DNA of 64,000 nt from Farysia itapuensis (GCA_023212645.1 JALBYC010000016.1:186001-250000); one strand, 5' to 3'. Counted from the first letter of the stretch, positions 49,801-59,882 are shown. The notes: a model not told the origin generated them from the sequence alone. Translations and numbers: made by a program.

Positions 49801-50519
49801 AGTCTGGGCACAGAAGAGCCCTCAGCAGATGCAGGCCCAATAGCATCGGAATTGTACGGCACTACGCTAGAACGAGCTATTCTGGCACCTGATAAAGGAG
49901 GTTTCCCTTGATCTTGGTGTAAAGACGATGCTGCCACCCGATGAAGATCAGGTAACGTCGGTGAGAGCGTGTTGGTGCTAGGCTCCGTGTCGTAAAAGGA
50001 TATGGAGAGACTGGTGGTTAAAAGAAAAGACGAGCAGATGACAAGCTTGAATCTTTCGGCGAAAGAGGCATCCTGGCTGACAGTCTCCTTCGCGGTGTGC
50101 GAGCTGTCACGTAAATCTGTTGGCTCATGTTGGGAAGACATAGACACCAGAGTCTGTACTAAGTCGAGTATTAGCGGAAGACAGTAAGTGGCCGCCAGTG
50201 TATTGAGCGTGCTGGTGACATCGTCCAGGAAACGTGACAACTGGGAAGAGGCCGAGTGTGGTTGAGCGTACGAAGGAGTGTCCTTATGCGCACTTGCAGT
50301 ACGCTCTCTCGGCTGCCATAGATGCGCAGATTGGAAGCTGCTGGAGCTCGGCTCGCGAAGCAGCTTGTGGGATGACAAGGAGTCTATGGATTGAAAAGAG
50401 GACGACGGAGTGAGTGCGTGTGGGGTGACAAGTCGAGATGAGGAGGGAGTGGCAGTGTCCTGCGACTCTTGCAGATACCTGTCTAAAGGCGAGCCGTCAA
50501 AGACGAGAGGTTCTGCCAT
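46899..50519 (-). CDS. Vezatin/Inp2-like membrane protein (putative myosin-binding organelle protein)
   Basis: Single exon, 1206 residues. Hydrophobic segments lie at about 156-176 (LVICSSFLLTTSLSISFY) and 246-286 (a hairpin-like pair, VALFASLVLALLSP and LQTVLILACLAWSSILLLGF). Downstream come two blocks that recall the vezatin/Inp2 family: about 346-380 (AINAIQEVELVSRGFKLTQP then PPISRIEA) and about 706-740 (LKARFEGMHRRRRQVLCRLL). A coiled segment follows (LMDKMKRNYQEYATTVEEMV). Yeast Inp2 links peroxisomes to the myosin motor Myo2; vezatin links adherens junctions to myosin. Flanks are Ser-rich and disordered. Family call is from pattern memory, moderate certainty; organelle is unknown. Confidence 0.6.
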   Translation of the reverse strand: MAEPLVFDGSPLDRYLQESQDTATPSSSRLVTPHALTPSSSFQSIDSLSSHKLLREPSSSSFQSAHLWQPRERTASAHKDTPSYAQPHSASSQLSRFLDDVTSTLNTLAATYCLPLILDLVQTLVSMSSQHEPTDLRDSSHTAKETVSQDASFAERFKLVICSSFLLTTSLSISFYDTEPSTNTLSPTLPDLHRVAASSLHQDQGKPPLSGARIARSSVVPYNSDAIGPASAEGSSVPRLDLRGRAIKDVALFASLVLALLSPTWNAWLQTVLILACLAWSSILLLGFSSLDDQLCFELSGRSQPASLAGPRNAAIGTQNSAVGTGLLRSNAVRDVSCLVRTLQSFDVSTNTAINAIQEVELVSRGFKLTQPLPPISRIEAVSGSAWSHHPSPTPPRRTVLLSATEGAPTSSSGPPSHRRHDGRLSSLSLGNGRPASSEGTSTSFAAETRKGSGAKSSPRRLLELRKVLIETLDRASYTCDSTAASLDRLIDQEEFALLKDLYALDAPAEAGETDVWHDWTADQSAASLTSPVLGTDKPSAWASTISRNFGSNARQADPVGRAITSPRSGHKRLSLVSDSGSILTSSTDHHNGAPSTLLKRSHTFADHANNVYRSPRLNYVSDRSGTTGGPNESAALKRLSYRSASSAASSSQQIRSPSLHSATFGSVNAPSPPALPVRAAKRVLSLGQHASSTTGSADRDDDLDPFLLLGLKARFEGMHRRRRQVLCRLLALNLSFTDTIPLEENQSKMHNEYWQEVSSLMDKMKRNYQEYATTVEEMVKREMGSSIPSAGTNDGSCQSAATTSTDSRLVGHPGLEDRLNAMMLALRSLQAKIRVCAEDIQVTPPPGLHGFDEAAKRDTPAVVHPSENMDRVLSSMRDDLLGLSAEWEASLQILRREPDSASSQVNTDGEPLIVPESLISPLETGDMADPMLSHAVTAEPLDKLVIDGGNDILGEEEDDLAALLLGSTSPNALPPPGLEQVFESIAGMAGIPGLTHRLTRDERIAQARQNRQASAQTSSETRAGGLDSSGMMSELTGVIHSRKAAREQLANTVSTPIDTNELLGEKAANSHVFALGSPLDLGSAGREGVFGGVYNGRIGARRSVSSLDMARARSRQSLDGDDSFSDSFSDDRSRSSEEFSFEATTLEAVPEVGTTESPSMKSTPRAAQTPQNRRHEESPFDLGAQVAAYARRKAAASSLSSLNDS

Positions 50520-51325
50520 TACGCATGGTAGTGCAAGGACAGGACGCAGCCAGCCTGTTCTGTTGGCGACAATGTAGGGTGATGTGGCGCAATGGACGAG
50601 AGGTCAGAGCTGAATCGAGTCTTGGTTCGACAGCTGTCACGTCACTCTACTGGCTGTACGCGTGAAAATCGCCGGCCAAAATGAGAAAGGCAGGAATAAA
50701 AGGGTACCGAGATTGTCGATCCCACGCGTACACAGAGAGAGACAGGGGCTACGCGCTACATTCTGGCACGCGAACTTCTTTTACTTTAATGCAAACCGCA
50801 ATGCCCGCCGGTGAGAGCTTGAGCTTGTGCGCGCGTACCTGGGCCCTCGCATGACAAACCTCACCGAGACGAGAGCGGCCAAGTACACGGAGTACCGCAA
50901 ACATTTTGTTAGATCCTGTTTGCACAGCCAAAACACGCAAACACGCTGACCATTTCTGGCGAACTATTATGGCTGAAATTGGATTCGGATCCGGATTAGC
51001 GAAATCAGCTTGTGCTGCTTGCTCGTCATGATGGGATTATTTGTCTGTCGCTGTTGTTTGAATGCCAACCACCATCCAACGGGTGCAAGACCACGGTAAC
51101 GCGCGCCTAGGCTCAACAGAAGCCACAAAACACTGCCGTCTGGTCACCCTCACCTTCTTTTGTACCTGCTCTCCCCTTCTCCTTGGTCCATCAGCCCCGA
51201 CGTTCCTAGCTGATCTCGACATCCATTCCACGCCTGGCCTGGCATCCAAGTTGACTTTGGTCGTACCGGAGGTCTAGGTCTGATACACCGCACACAAGGT
51301 TCCCAGTCTTGGGCGCCGCTCAGCC
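50520..51325. promoter_or_regulatory. Divergent promoter region: vezatin-like gene (-) and DUF3405 gene (+)
   Basis: About 800 nt between divergent starts. Short open frames here are unconvincing. A tRNA-like look at 50560-50640 does not fold and was rejected. No firm promoter motif. Confidence 0.5.
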
Positions 51326-53536
51326 ATGTCCGAGAAGTCGACATTTCTATCACCCTCCATGTCGCCATCTTCGTCCTCTTCAGGAGGCAATAATCCGCCA
51401 CCGCCCTATGGCTTCCATCACCTGCCTCACTCGCCCACCGGATCTCGCACTCCTTCTCGACCCGGCTCGCCTCCGCATGGAGGGAGCGTTCCGACCCTCA
51501 GTCGTGTCCCAGGCACGTTTGTCATCAACCTGGGCAAGTACGGAGGTTTCTACATCATACGTGTACCTCCATCCGTCCAAGCATTTCTAGGCCTCATGTT
51601 TCGCAAGTGGAAGACATTCGTCTTTGTCGCTCTGTTTGGGACACTTTTCGCCTTTGGCCTATTTGGTGCCATGTCGACAGAATGGCGCGAAATGACGTAC
51701 TACCGCGTCGATCCTTATCCTTTGGTGCCCGGACATAATACGAGTCCAGTCTCTTCCGGGCCCTTTAAGCCACCGTCTTCCAGACCGAATACAGCGCCCA
51801 AGTACGGAGCATGCCCGGGTCCCAAAGGTGTTCCAATCCCCCGGGCGCCCATCGAGGTGTACGACACGCCAGACACCCACCCGGTGCCTCTGGTTGGCAG
51901 CTACCAGGCCGCAGGCATGGATCCGAGCAAGTGCATGACCTACCGAGCTCGTTATGAAATGTACACCGACGAGGCGCTCAACATAACCTACCGATTGGAT
52001 CCAGAACTGCTTGGTTCAGTCATTGCAAAAGTCGAAGAGTACGACGACGACCCGGACAATGTCGTTCCTCTCAAGCTGAAACCAACACCAAAAGCAAGCG
52101 GCACAAGCTCGTCAGCCTCCAGCTCACCCACTCCAAAGCGAGAAAAGATAGATCCCCTGTATGGGCCCCGCAAACCGGAAGGCATGAGCGAGGGCGAATG
52201 GGAAGGCCGTCTACGCGATCGCATGTGGCGTGCCAACGTGCTGAGCGAAGAACTCGGACCCAGCAGCTACCCCGACTGGAGAGCACTTATGGATGGCTGC
52301 TTTCAAAAGCGGCTTCACGACCGTGGCATGGCTGGTGGTGTCGACCACTTTGACTCCCACAACATTCCAACAGCCGAGGAACTGCATCCAACTGGTCGAC
52401 GTCCACGAGTACACACCACGCCCGAGACGAAACGCACCGCACTCGTCATGCGATCGTACGAAGGTTACGTCTGGCGCGAGGACGACATCCTCAACATGCG
52501 AGCACTCATCAGCGAGTTGTCCCTCAACAACCCCAATTCTCCGTACGACATTCGCATCTTGGTTGAAGTTCACGGTCGACATCTCGCCGTTTTCACCTCG
52601 GAGTGGGATCGACTCAATGTTTTGCGATCCAGTGTACCTCGCGAGTTCTGGGGTATGGTCGAGCTCTGGACAGAAGACGAAATGTGCGCGCTGTACCCCG
52701 GTCTGCCTGGCAAATTCCTCAACCACATGATTGCTCAAAGTTCGTATCGATCCTGCCTCATGCCCTTGCAAAAGTTCTACCTCGATCACCAGGAGTATGA
52801 CTTTATCTACAACTGGGAGATGGACGTACGCTATATTGGCAACTACCTCGACTTCTTTGAAGGCATTGAAGAGTTTGCACGCAAAGAGCCACTGGTGACA
52901 GGTATGGATAAGTACGACACCTGGCTTGTGCCCAATGTCACGGTCTCCGAGGAGAACTGGAGCGACAACTCAAGCGCAGTTGGTGGCGGACGTGGACACG
53001 AAGCGGATCTGATCACACTTGGCCCTATCTTTGACCCAAGAGGGTCGGGATGGTATTGGGAGTACGACGTGCAAAATTACCCACCAGGGCAGAGCACAGA
53101 TCGCCGAGCGTCGATTGGCACCAACATGCGGATGAGTCGGTCTCTTCTCGATGCCATGAACGTGGTCAATGCTGAAGCCAAAAAGTCATTGCACTGCGAA
53201 GCATGGCCGACAACAATAGTGTTGCACTCGCAGCTGCCAATGTCGCACGAACACTCGTTCTATCCCGAAGCTGGCTTTACGCACAGCTTGCCATTACCGT
53301 ACAAGGGTGTCTTTGCACCGCATCCCGTCTACTTCCGACACGTATGGGAGCCCGAGGTGCTACACGCCAAAATCAACCGCCCCGACTTTTACAAAAAGAT
53401 CAACGAAAAAGTGATGCGAGACAGCTCCTTCTACTACGACGGCAAGCACAGCAAAGAAATCTACGTCGGCTGGAAGGAGAAGGACAATGTCTGCAGAGCG
53501 CCCATGCTCTTACATCCAATCAAGCGAATCAACTGA
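51326..53536 (+). CDS. DUF3405 fungal type II membrane protein (putative Golgi glycosyltransferase-like)
   Basis: Single exon, 736 residues. A short cytosolic Ser/Pro-rich N-terminus precedes one membrane anchor (about 97-117, FVFVALFGTLFAFGLFGAM), a type II topology. The lumenal part resembles fungal DUF3405 proteins: RTALVMRSYEGYVWREDDIL, YDIRILVEVHG, YDFIYNWEMDVRYIGNYLDF (an acidic DxD-like DVRYIGN context), and FYPEAGFTHSLPLPYKG. Cys pairs are sparse. The presence of EMDVR and a large conserved lumenal domain suggests a glycosyltransferase-like fold, but no activity is established for the family. N-glycosylation sites (NIT, NVT, NSS) fit secretion. Confidence 0.8.
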   Translation: MSEKSTFLSPSMSPSSSSSGGNNPPPPYGFHHLPHSPTGSRTPSRPGSPPHGGSVPTLSRVPGTFVINLGKYGGFYIIRVPPSVQAFLGLMFRKWKTFVFVALFGTLFAFGLFGAMSTEWREMTYYRVDPYPLVPGHNTSPVSSGPFKPPSSRPNTAPKYGACPGPKGVPIPRAPIEVYDTPDTHPVPLVGSYQAAGMDPSKCMTYRARYEMYTDEALNITYRLDPELLGSVIAKVEEYDDDPDNVVPLKLKPTPKASGTSSSASSSPTPKREKIDPLYGPRKPEGMSEGEWEGRLRDRMWRANVLSEELGPSSYPDWRALMDGCFQKRLHDRGMAGGVDHFDSHNIPTAEELHPTGRRPRVHTTPETKRTALVMRSYEGYVWREDDILNMRALISELSLNNPNSPYDIRILVEVHGRHLAVFTSEWDRLNVLRSSVPREFWGMVELWTEDEMCALYPGLPGKFLNHMIAQSSYRSCLMPLQKFYLDHQEYDFIYNWEMDVRYIGNYLDFFEGIEEFARKEPLVTGMDKYDTWLVPNVTVSEENWSDNSSAVGGGRGHEADLITLGPIFDPRGSGWYWEYDVQNYPPGQSTDRRASIGTNMRMSRSLLDAMNVVNAEAKKSLHCEAWPTTIVLHSQLPMSHEHSFYPEAGFTHSLPLPYKGVFAPHPVYFRHVWEPEVLHAKINRPDFYKKINEKVMRDSSFYYDGKHSKEIYVGWKEKDNVCRAPMLLHPIKRIN

Positions 53537-53954
53537 TTGCACAGCACTTGCCATTGTCTGGCCAAAACCATGGGTCCCTCTTTCTCTCTTTCTCCCTCTC
53601 TGGACAATTTCCTGCACAGCATAGCCGACATTTCCTGAACATTCTCACCCCAATGCGCCCTCGGAACTGTTGGCTCTCCTAGCATCTTACCACCACCACA
53701 CCTTTTCTCCCCTGACTGACCCTGTTGTTGGTGCAGACGACGCTGTGTCTATGACCAGACCAGGCGCATGTTGTTTCGCTCTGTACATTTGCCCCAATTA
53801 TTCCAAGTGCCCTGCCGAGGTGGATGTGCGTGTTGAGATGTGTGGAGGCGAGAATGGCGAACGGATTTAGAAAAGATGATGGGATCATAGTGAACACGTC
53901 CTCTTGTTGCTCACCTCTTACCAGGATGGCTTCCTCTTGCTAAGACCAGCTACT
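53537..53954. other. Intergenic: promoter of the START protein gene
   Basis: About 418 bases between tandem plus-strand genes: 3' UTR of the DUF3405 gene (TTTCTCTCTTTCTCCCTCTC at about 53581-53600) and the promoter of the next gene. The frame is open back to a TTG at 53904 but has no ATG before 53955. Confidence 0.5.
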
Positions 53955-56900
53955 ATGGACGGAGGAGCTTCTCTGCAAAAGTCAAAGGCGCAGTGGGATG
54001 CTGCCTTGGATGGCGCCATCGACACGTTCCGCACCCTTGTTGCCGAGTCTTCCTCCAAAGCTTGGAAGCTCGTTCAGCCAGCCGGCTCTTCATCCACTTT
54101 CAGTCCTGCATCTGCCGTCAGCACGCCCAGATCTGTCTTCTCCAGTCCACGAGCTATAGCCAACAAGGGAAAGACGCGTGAAGGCTCTTCCTTGCGTCAT
54201 GCCAAGTCCATAGGTGATGTGTCGTCTTCCTACGACAATGACGATGCGGGCAGTACAGACGGCGCTACTGGCAGCAGCACCGGCATGCCGTTTAGACTTG
54301 GAGAGCTCAAAGCAGACGCCATTGTCGTCCATCGACGCAGCGCAAGGGGGCCGGATGTGTACAGAGCTGTCGCTGAAGTGCCCTTTGAAGGCGATCCTGA
54401 CCTGGTTGCCTTTCGCTCCATCTTGCAGACATCGGACAGCTGGCCCTCATGGGACCGTCTGGTGGAGTCGGTTGAGCTGGTAGAGCAGCTGACTCCTAGT
54501 ACACGAATCAACAAGGTCAACTATCGACTCGGATGGCCAGCCAGTCCCAGAGACGCCATCACCATTTCCAGAACGATGGCGGACGATTCTACCCTCATCA
54601 CCGTGACCACATCCCTACCTCGCTCGCCTGACGCTCCAGCATATCTTAGACCTGCTCCGCCCTGTGTACGCTCCCATGTCCATCTCATGGCATGGTGTGT
54701 CCAGATCATCCCACCGGAACTACCCTCGAAACACTCGTCAGCGCCCACCTTGCCGTCTCGCGTCAAAATCACCGCCTTTTGGTCATGGGATCTCAAAGGT
54801 GCTTGGATGGGTATGCCTGCCGGCGGTCTCGGCACGCAGCTGCCCGAACTCGTTCGTGGACTTGTCTCCCAAGTAAAGCAGTCCAGCGCAAAGATGCCCT
54901 CGATACAAAATTACGGCAACTGTGTCGACATGTTGTCGAGCAGCTTCGACCAGACTAGAGATACGTTGCTTGCCGAGTACGCTATCGTGGTAGAAGAACA
55001 AGCTGCGCGCGAAGCCGAAGACAAGGCGCAAAAGGACTTGGATACGCTCAACTTGATACGGGCACGACGCAAGCTCGAGACTGGTGTCGAGTTCTCGCTG
55101 CCAGCCGTTGAGGGCTGGGACGTTCACATCAACGTGCGCGATCACACCAAAGCCAGCGATGCGTCATCCTCCTGGACCGCCGTCGCTGAACAGGCCGCTG
55201 ACTCGCATCGGATCACCCTCACCCTTCGGCACCGCGCCCTTGAGCAAGCAGATGAAATTGTCAAGGTCAAGGTCAGCATTCAGCGCGTTGTGGCCAGCAG
55301 TGGTCTCCGCCTGAACGATCGTCCCTTTGACATCTCGCGCGTTGAGCCAAGGACAGTGGCTGCACTTTCGCAACCTCTTCTCGAAGATACTGCAAGCATA
55401 TCTGGTATAAGTGTAGCAACTACTTCCACCGGTAGCTCTAGCTCGACGGCAGCCGCAGGTCTGGCGGCTAATGCTTCTCGTTCTGGCACCCCCAGTCACG
55501 CTCCGGCACAGCTCGTCAACTCGCAAATACGTCGCAACTATATCTACTTTACCAGCCTTCTGCAAGAGCCCGAGGCGAAGTGGAAAGCTGTCAGTGATGC
55601 ACGTGGCGTGACTGTCACACAGCTCGACTCAATTGACCCGACGCTGGTCGTCTACCGAGCCGAGGCCACCTTTGTCGGCGTCGGTGTTTGGGACCTCTTT
55701 TCCACGATCAGCAATCCTGGCGCACGAGCGTTATGGGACAAGACTCTTGACGATGCCGTCTTGCTCACCGACATTAACGAGCTCAGCTCTCTGTGGCATC
55801 TTCGCACAAAGCCGAGCTGGCCAGTGAGTGCACGAGACAGTGTCGTTATCCAGACGGCCTACAAGGCGCCCGCCTCGGTCCACATTTTCTCCTTCTCCAC
55901 CGACGACCGTAACCAGTTCCCGCAAATCCGCCCGGTGGAGCCTGCAACCATACGTACACAGGTGGATCTTCGAGGCTGGTCTGTCGAGGCTCTATCCCCC
56001 ACCACAGTGCACATCACCATGCTCGAGCAGTCGGATCCTAAAGGCTGGACGAGCAAATCTGCTATTCCCTCTGCCATGACAAGTGCTGTGGCAGGCGTTG
56101 GAGATTATGCCATCAACTTTGGCGGTCCGCCTGTCCTGACCCGGCTGCTTGGCGCTCACACCACCGTGTCTAAATACGATCATGACAAGGCCACGTTCCG
56201 CATAGAGTACGAAAGCAACGAGACAGGCGAAGACTTGAACGAAGCGGCCAACGTCGAATGCGAGATCCGGTGCGATGTCGAAACATGGGCCACCTCACTG
56301 GACTTGGTTGTCGACCCTCCTCCTATCTCAGTCTCGTGCTTGCGTCGGCACAAACTCGCCCAGGGTGGTGGCGGGCTTTGGCTCACCATCGAGCATGTTG
56401 CTGCTTCGTTAGAGGACGACGCGGCGCGGATCACCATTCGAAAAGGCACGTCTCGCGAAAAAGGTGCTGTCCTTGTCAATGGCGCTACTATCAAAGTCGA
56501 CGTAGACGACTTGGGAGAGGAACAGGTACTGCAATTGAGTAGACAGAAGCGCTCAAAGCCACAGCGCGTACCGCTTGATTTGCAAAGCCCTGCGCAAAAG
56601 GCGGGAGAATCGAGCAGACCGTCAAGCACTGCGCCATCTCCTATGGTGCCCAATGAGCCGTTTGTGCCCCGCCAAATGGTCGACGGCAACGCTGAGGTTG
56701 CGGCAAGTCCGTCCGCACCCGCGCCCGTCACGGAGGATGACAAGACACCGAGCACCGATCCGTCCAACACGTTCTTCTCCGACGAAAGGCCACGACAACC
56801 AATGACGTGTGCATTGGACGTGCTTTTCTTGCTAAGACGCATTCATGCAGAGCGCAGTCCGGATCCTGCTGGTCCTCCAGCTGGATGGGCCCTCGTCTCG

Positions 56901-59882
56901 GAGCGCAACGGTCTGTATGTAAGAAGAAAGTTGATGGAGTCGATTTCCAGTACAGTGCTGGTGCAGCGGGGAGACAAGGTGGTACAGGGGTTGTCTGCCG
57001 AGGATCTGCTTGATGTCGTTTCCAGCCCACAATGCCGCAGGAAATGGGACGACAAGATCGACTCTACCACCGTGCTAGAGAGCTACGGCAACGGGGCAAC
57101 AACTTCGTTTATCACCACCAAGGCCAGTTTTCCCTTTCGAGGCCGCGCATTTCACCTGGCCAGCTTATTAGCCCGGGGTATGCCTCCCTCAGGTCTGTCA
57201 ATGTCAGCAGCGACCGACAGTATTGTGTCGAGTTCGGCATCGTCCTGGTCCGGACCTGCTGTCTACTTCCACGCGTCCGCTTCCTTCCCCGAGCAGAACT
57301 CGCGCTTCCCTTTGGCAAACATCAACCCACTTGGACTTCCCATGGGCAAAGTACTGATAGATGGCTGGATTCTCGAAACTCTCGATCCTTACAGCTCAAC
57401 CAGTTTCCAGATTCCTTCGACGCGGTGCACCCATGTGGTCGCCATCGACTACGCAGGCAGTCTACCCGTCGCCGTAAACGCGATGTGGAATGCGACGCTA
57501 CCCCGGTCGATCCTACTCATCGAGGACTATCTCAGGGTACGAGGCTCCATACCGTCGGTCAAGACACCGCCACCTTGTCTTCAAGTCCTCGGCGATGGTC
57601 GCGACGAGGATCAGGGCTTGGTTTGGGCCATGAATGACCCAGAGCGCAGAAATTTGTTCCTCTCGGCCAGCTTTGATCCCGCCACGCGTGTTTTCACCTC
57701 AACGAGCATGCACAGGCCCGCCAAAAGGGTTCTGGATGCGCCAGGACTATTGCCAGCAGCCGAGATTGGCGTCAAGGACGGGGATGGGTCGGGCGCGTGG
57801 ACTCGACCGTCGACGCTGTCGAACGGGTCGTTGTCCAAAGCTACCGGTGTCAAGGCGGCGAATATTGCACATGTAGCGCCGGGCACGCCATCGCTCGGCT
57901 CGGCAGCACCACCTTTGGGATCTGGAGCCGAGTCTGAAACAGGCATGTCGCGCGCGACCAGCTTGCAATCAATCGCCAGTACTTCAGCCACCAGCACGCC
58001 CTCCACAGTGCGACAGCGTCCCAGCAGTATCCGCGCCGACTCTCGCAGAGCGACCAACCTGATTCTCATGGAAGTCGAGGTGGAACTCCGCCATTACGTC
58101 AAAGGCTACGACGTGCAAGTCTTCTCCGAGATCTTCAAGACCGTTTCTGATGCTGTAGCCTCTGGTGAGAATGGAGCGTCTGGCAGGGACACTTTGGCGT
58201 TGTATGCTGCCGACAAGCCAATGTCGGGAGGCAGCGACAGCGCGAAGCCCAAGAATCTCAAAATGGCTTCGGCGGGCTCGTCGGACCTGCCTGTCAAGAT
58301 CCAGATCTACGATTTGCCCCCGAGCGCTGTTCTCGCCGCAACGCTTGACCCGTCAGCACGGCCGCGCAAGCACTTGATCCGAGTCACGCTGGCGACAACT
58401 GCATTCCTCGACCCGATCGAAGACCCCCTGACCGACTCAAAGACACCGACGGTCCCGGAATGGTACAAAATCCTGCAGGAGAAAGGCGCGATGCTACGCA
58501 TGGTTGTCAAACCACTTCATCCAGAGGGCGCCGAAAGCGCTGATGGTGCCGGTTCGGCTGGGCCGGCAGCGCATGTGCGCGAGTCGAGCTCGACATCGTT
58601 CACCACGCCCACGGGCAAAGTTCCAGTGCGCAGTAACGGCGTCAAGCTGGATGTCGTGCATGTGAATCAAACGTCAGCCATGCTGCAGAAAGAGCAGGTC
58701 GGGGTCGAGCCCATGACCCAACTCAGGCGGGCGATACCGCCGAAAAGCAAAACCGCCGGTAAGACCCATGGCGGTACGGATAGCTCGGTAGTGGAAGACG
58801 ATCGCTTGCCGTCGAACCTCACAACGCCCGTAGCACTGGACACGGACCTGCTCAAGGTCAAACAGTCGTCGTCGTCGTCCAACGCTGCTCTCAAATCTGC
58901 TGGCGCTGCCGATGAAAAAGCACGAACCACTGACGCTGAATTGAGAACAAAGGATGTCGCTCTCAATGGCCAGCCGGGCAAACCCAAGTCTGGAAGTCAC
59001 GGCACCGGCGATGGCAGTGGCAAAGCGGTGGGCAAGGGTGTGGAGTCGGCGCCTGCTTCGGGTGCAGCGACTCCGTCGGCGCCAATTTCGACCGGCGCCC
59101 AGATTATGAACATGTTTGGCGCGTATCCGCTTTCGCGGCTTGGAAGTGGCGTTACGCCGCCCTCGTCTCTGACCTCTGTCTCGTCCATTACTGCTAAAGG
59201 CAGCAGTGTCGTTTCCACCTCGTCTGCCAAGACGAATGCCGAAGCGCTTGCTGCGAATGACCGGGCCAAGCAACATTCCAAAGGCACCACCGGCGGCGCG
59301 GGAGGAGCGACCACCACAGCTTCGGGGGAGAACCAGACCGCACAGGACGGCAAAGACGCCAGTGGAGCTGAGACCGTCGCCAACGCTGCATCCACCGCCG
59401 TGGTGGAAGCAGCCCACACTGCAGGCAGCACCGTCCTGCAAGCTACCAAATCACTGCTCGACGCACTGCACAATCTGACCGTGGACACGCGCTTCCGCTT
59501 CTCGACCCTCGTCCTGGTCGCCCTCGCCGCGTTTCTCTGGGGGTCCCTCGCACGGTCGCTCCTAACGCCTGGTGACTTCATGCTCGTTCCGACTGGAAAT
59601 CCCGCATTCAGCGCTGCCTCTCGCGAAACGGAAACTTCAACCGCGGACGGAGCGGTGCAGGACTACCTCCACCTCGTCAACAGCGTCAAACGATCCACCA
59701 CTGACGCCAGCGCGCTGCAAGTTCTCAAGAAATACCTGCCGACGCTGGACGGTGCGACGAAAAGCGGCTTGGTACGGCAGGTTCAGTGGACAGAGTTCAA
59801 GCGAGTCTTGCAGGTGCGAGCTCCCGGATTCGGGTGGGACTTTGTCCTGGGTGCTGTCCACCGACGGCCCGCATCCACTTGA
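53955..59882 (+). CDS. Large membrane-anchored protein with three START-like lipid-binding domains
   Basis: Single exon, 1975 residues. Three regions share the START/SRPBCC pattern: about 112-312 (includes PSWDRLVESVELVEQLTPST), 523-738 (IFATISN-like LFSTISNPGARALWDKTLDD) and 948-1255 (SPQCRRKWDDKIDSTTVLES). Each has the Trp-D/R and the C-terminal GW/helix signature. Two beta-rich linkers lie between them (about 377-468 and 760-855). The C-terminal third is low-complexity, then one membrane helix (about 1848-1868, LVLVALAAFLWGSLA) near the end with ~100 residues after it. START domains move lipids, so a role at a membrane contact site is plausible, by analogy with Lam/Ysp proteins, although those have different domains (PH-GRAM, VASt). 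The ATG at 53955 is the first in frame. Confidence 0.78.
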   Translation: MDGGASLQKSKAQWDAALDGAIDTFRTLVAESSSKAWKLVQPAGSSSTFSPASAVSTPRSVFSSPRAIANKGKTREGSSLRHAKSIGDVSSSYDNDDAGSTDGATGSSTGMPFRLGELKADAIVVHRRSARGPDVYRAVAEVPFEGDPDLVAFRSILQTSDSWPSWDRLVESVELVEQLTPSTRINKVNYRLGWPASPRDAITISRTMADDSTLITVTTSLPRSPDAPAYLRPAPPCVRSHVHLMAWCVQIIPPELPSKHSSAPTLPSRVKITAFWSWDLKGAWMGMPAGGLGTQLPELVRGLVSQVKQSSAKMPSIQNYGNCVDMLSSSFDQTRDTLLAEYAIVVEEQAAREAEDKAQKDLDTLNLIRARRKLETGVEFSLPAVEGWDVHINVRDHTKASDASSSWTAVAEQAADSHRITLTLRHRALEQADEIVKVKVSIQRVVASSGLRLNDRPFDISRVEPRTVAALSQPLLEDTASISGISVATTSTGSSSSTAAAGLAANASRSGTPSHAPAQLVNSQIRRNYIYFTSLLQEPEAKWKAVSDARGVTVTQLDSIDPTLVVYRAEATFVGVGVWDLFSTISNPGARALWDKTLDDAVLLTDINELSSLWHLRTKPSWPVSARDSVVIQTAYKAPASVHIFSFSTDDRNQFPQIRPVEPATIRTQVDLRGWSVEALSPTTVHITMLEQSDPKGWTSKSAIPSAMTSAVAGVGDYAINFGGPPVLTRLLGAHTTVSKYDHDKATFRIEYESNETGEDLNEAANVECEIRCDVETWATSLDLVVDPPPISVSCLRRHKLAQGGGGLWLTIEHVAASLEDDAARITIRKGTSREKGAVLVNGATIKVDVDDLGEEQVLQLSRQKRSKPQRVPLDLQSPAQKAGESSRPSSTAPSPMVPNEPFVPRQMVDGNAEVAASPSAPAPVTEDDKTPSTDPSNTFFSDERPRQPMTCALDVLFLLRRIHAERSPDPAGPPAGWALVSERNGLYVRRKLMESISSTVLVQRGDKVVQGLSAEDLLDVVSSPQCRRKWDDKIDSTTVLESYGNGATTSFITTKASFPFRGRAFHLASLLARGMPPSGLSMSAATDSIVSSSASSWSGPAVYFHASASFPEQNSRFPLANINPLGLPMGKVLIDGWILETLDPYSSTSFQIPSTRCTHVVAIDYAGSLPVAVNAMWNATLPRSILLIEDYLRVRGSIPSVKTPPPCLQVLGDGRDEDQGLVWAMNDPERRNLFLSASFDPATRVFTSTSMHRPAKRVLDAPGLLPAAEIGVKDGDGSGAWTRPSTLSNGSLSKATGVKAANIAHVAPGTPSLGSAAPPLGSGAESETGMSRATSLQSIASTSATSTPSTVRQRPSSIRADSRRATNLILMEVEVELRHYVKGYDVQVFSEIFKTVSDAVASGENGASGRDTLALYAADKPMSGGSDSAKPKNLKMASAGSSDLPVKIQIYDLPPSAVLAATLDPSARPRKHLIRVTLATTAFLDPIEDPLTDSKTPTVPEWYKILQEKGAMLRMVVKPLHPEGAESADGAGSAGPAAHVRESSSTSFTTPTGKVPVRSNGVKLDVVHVNQTSAMLQKEQVGVEPMTQLRRAIPPKSKTAGKTHGGTDSSVVEDDRLPSNLTTPVALDTDLLKVKQSSSSSNAALKSAGAADEKARTTDAELRTKDVALNGQPGKPKSGSHGTGDGSGKAVGKGVESAPASGAATPSAPISTGAQIMNMFGAYPLSRLGSGVTPPSSLTSVSSITAKGSSVVSTSSAKTNAEALAANDRAKQHSKGTTGGAGGATTTASGENQTAQDGKDASGAETVANAASTAVVEAAHTAGSTVLQATKSLLDALHNLTVDTRFRFSTLVLVALAAFLWGSLARSLLTPGDFMLVPTGNPAFSAASRETETSTADGAVQDYLHLVNSVKRSTTDASALQVLKKYLPTLDGATKSGLVRQVQWTEFKRVLQVRAPGFGWDFVLGAVHRRPAST

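Noticed and set aside
50560..50640. tRNA-like segment (GTGGCGCAATGG ... GGTTCGA)
   Set aside because: The T-arm stem and acceptor stem do not pair; no complete cloverleaf.
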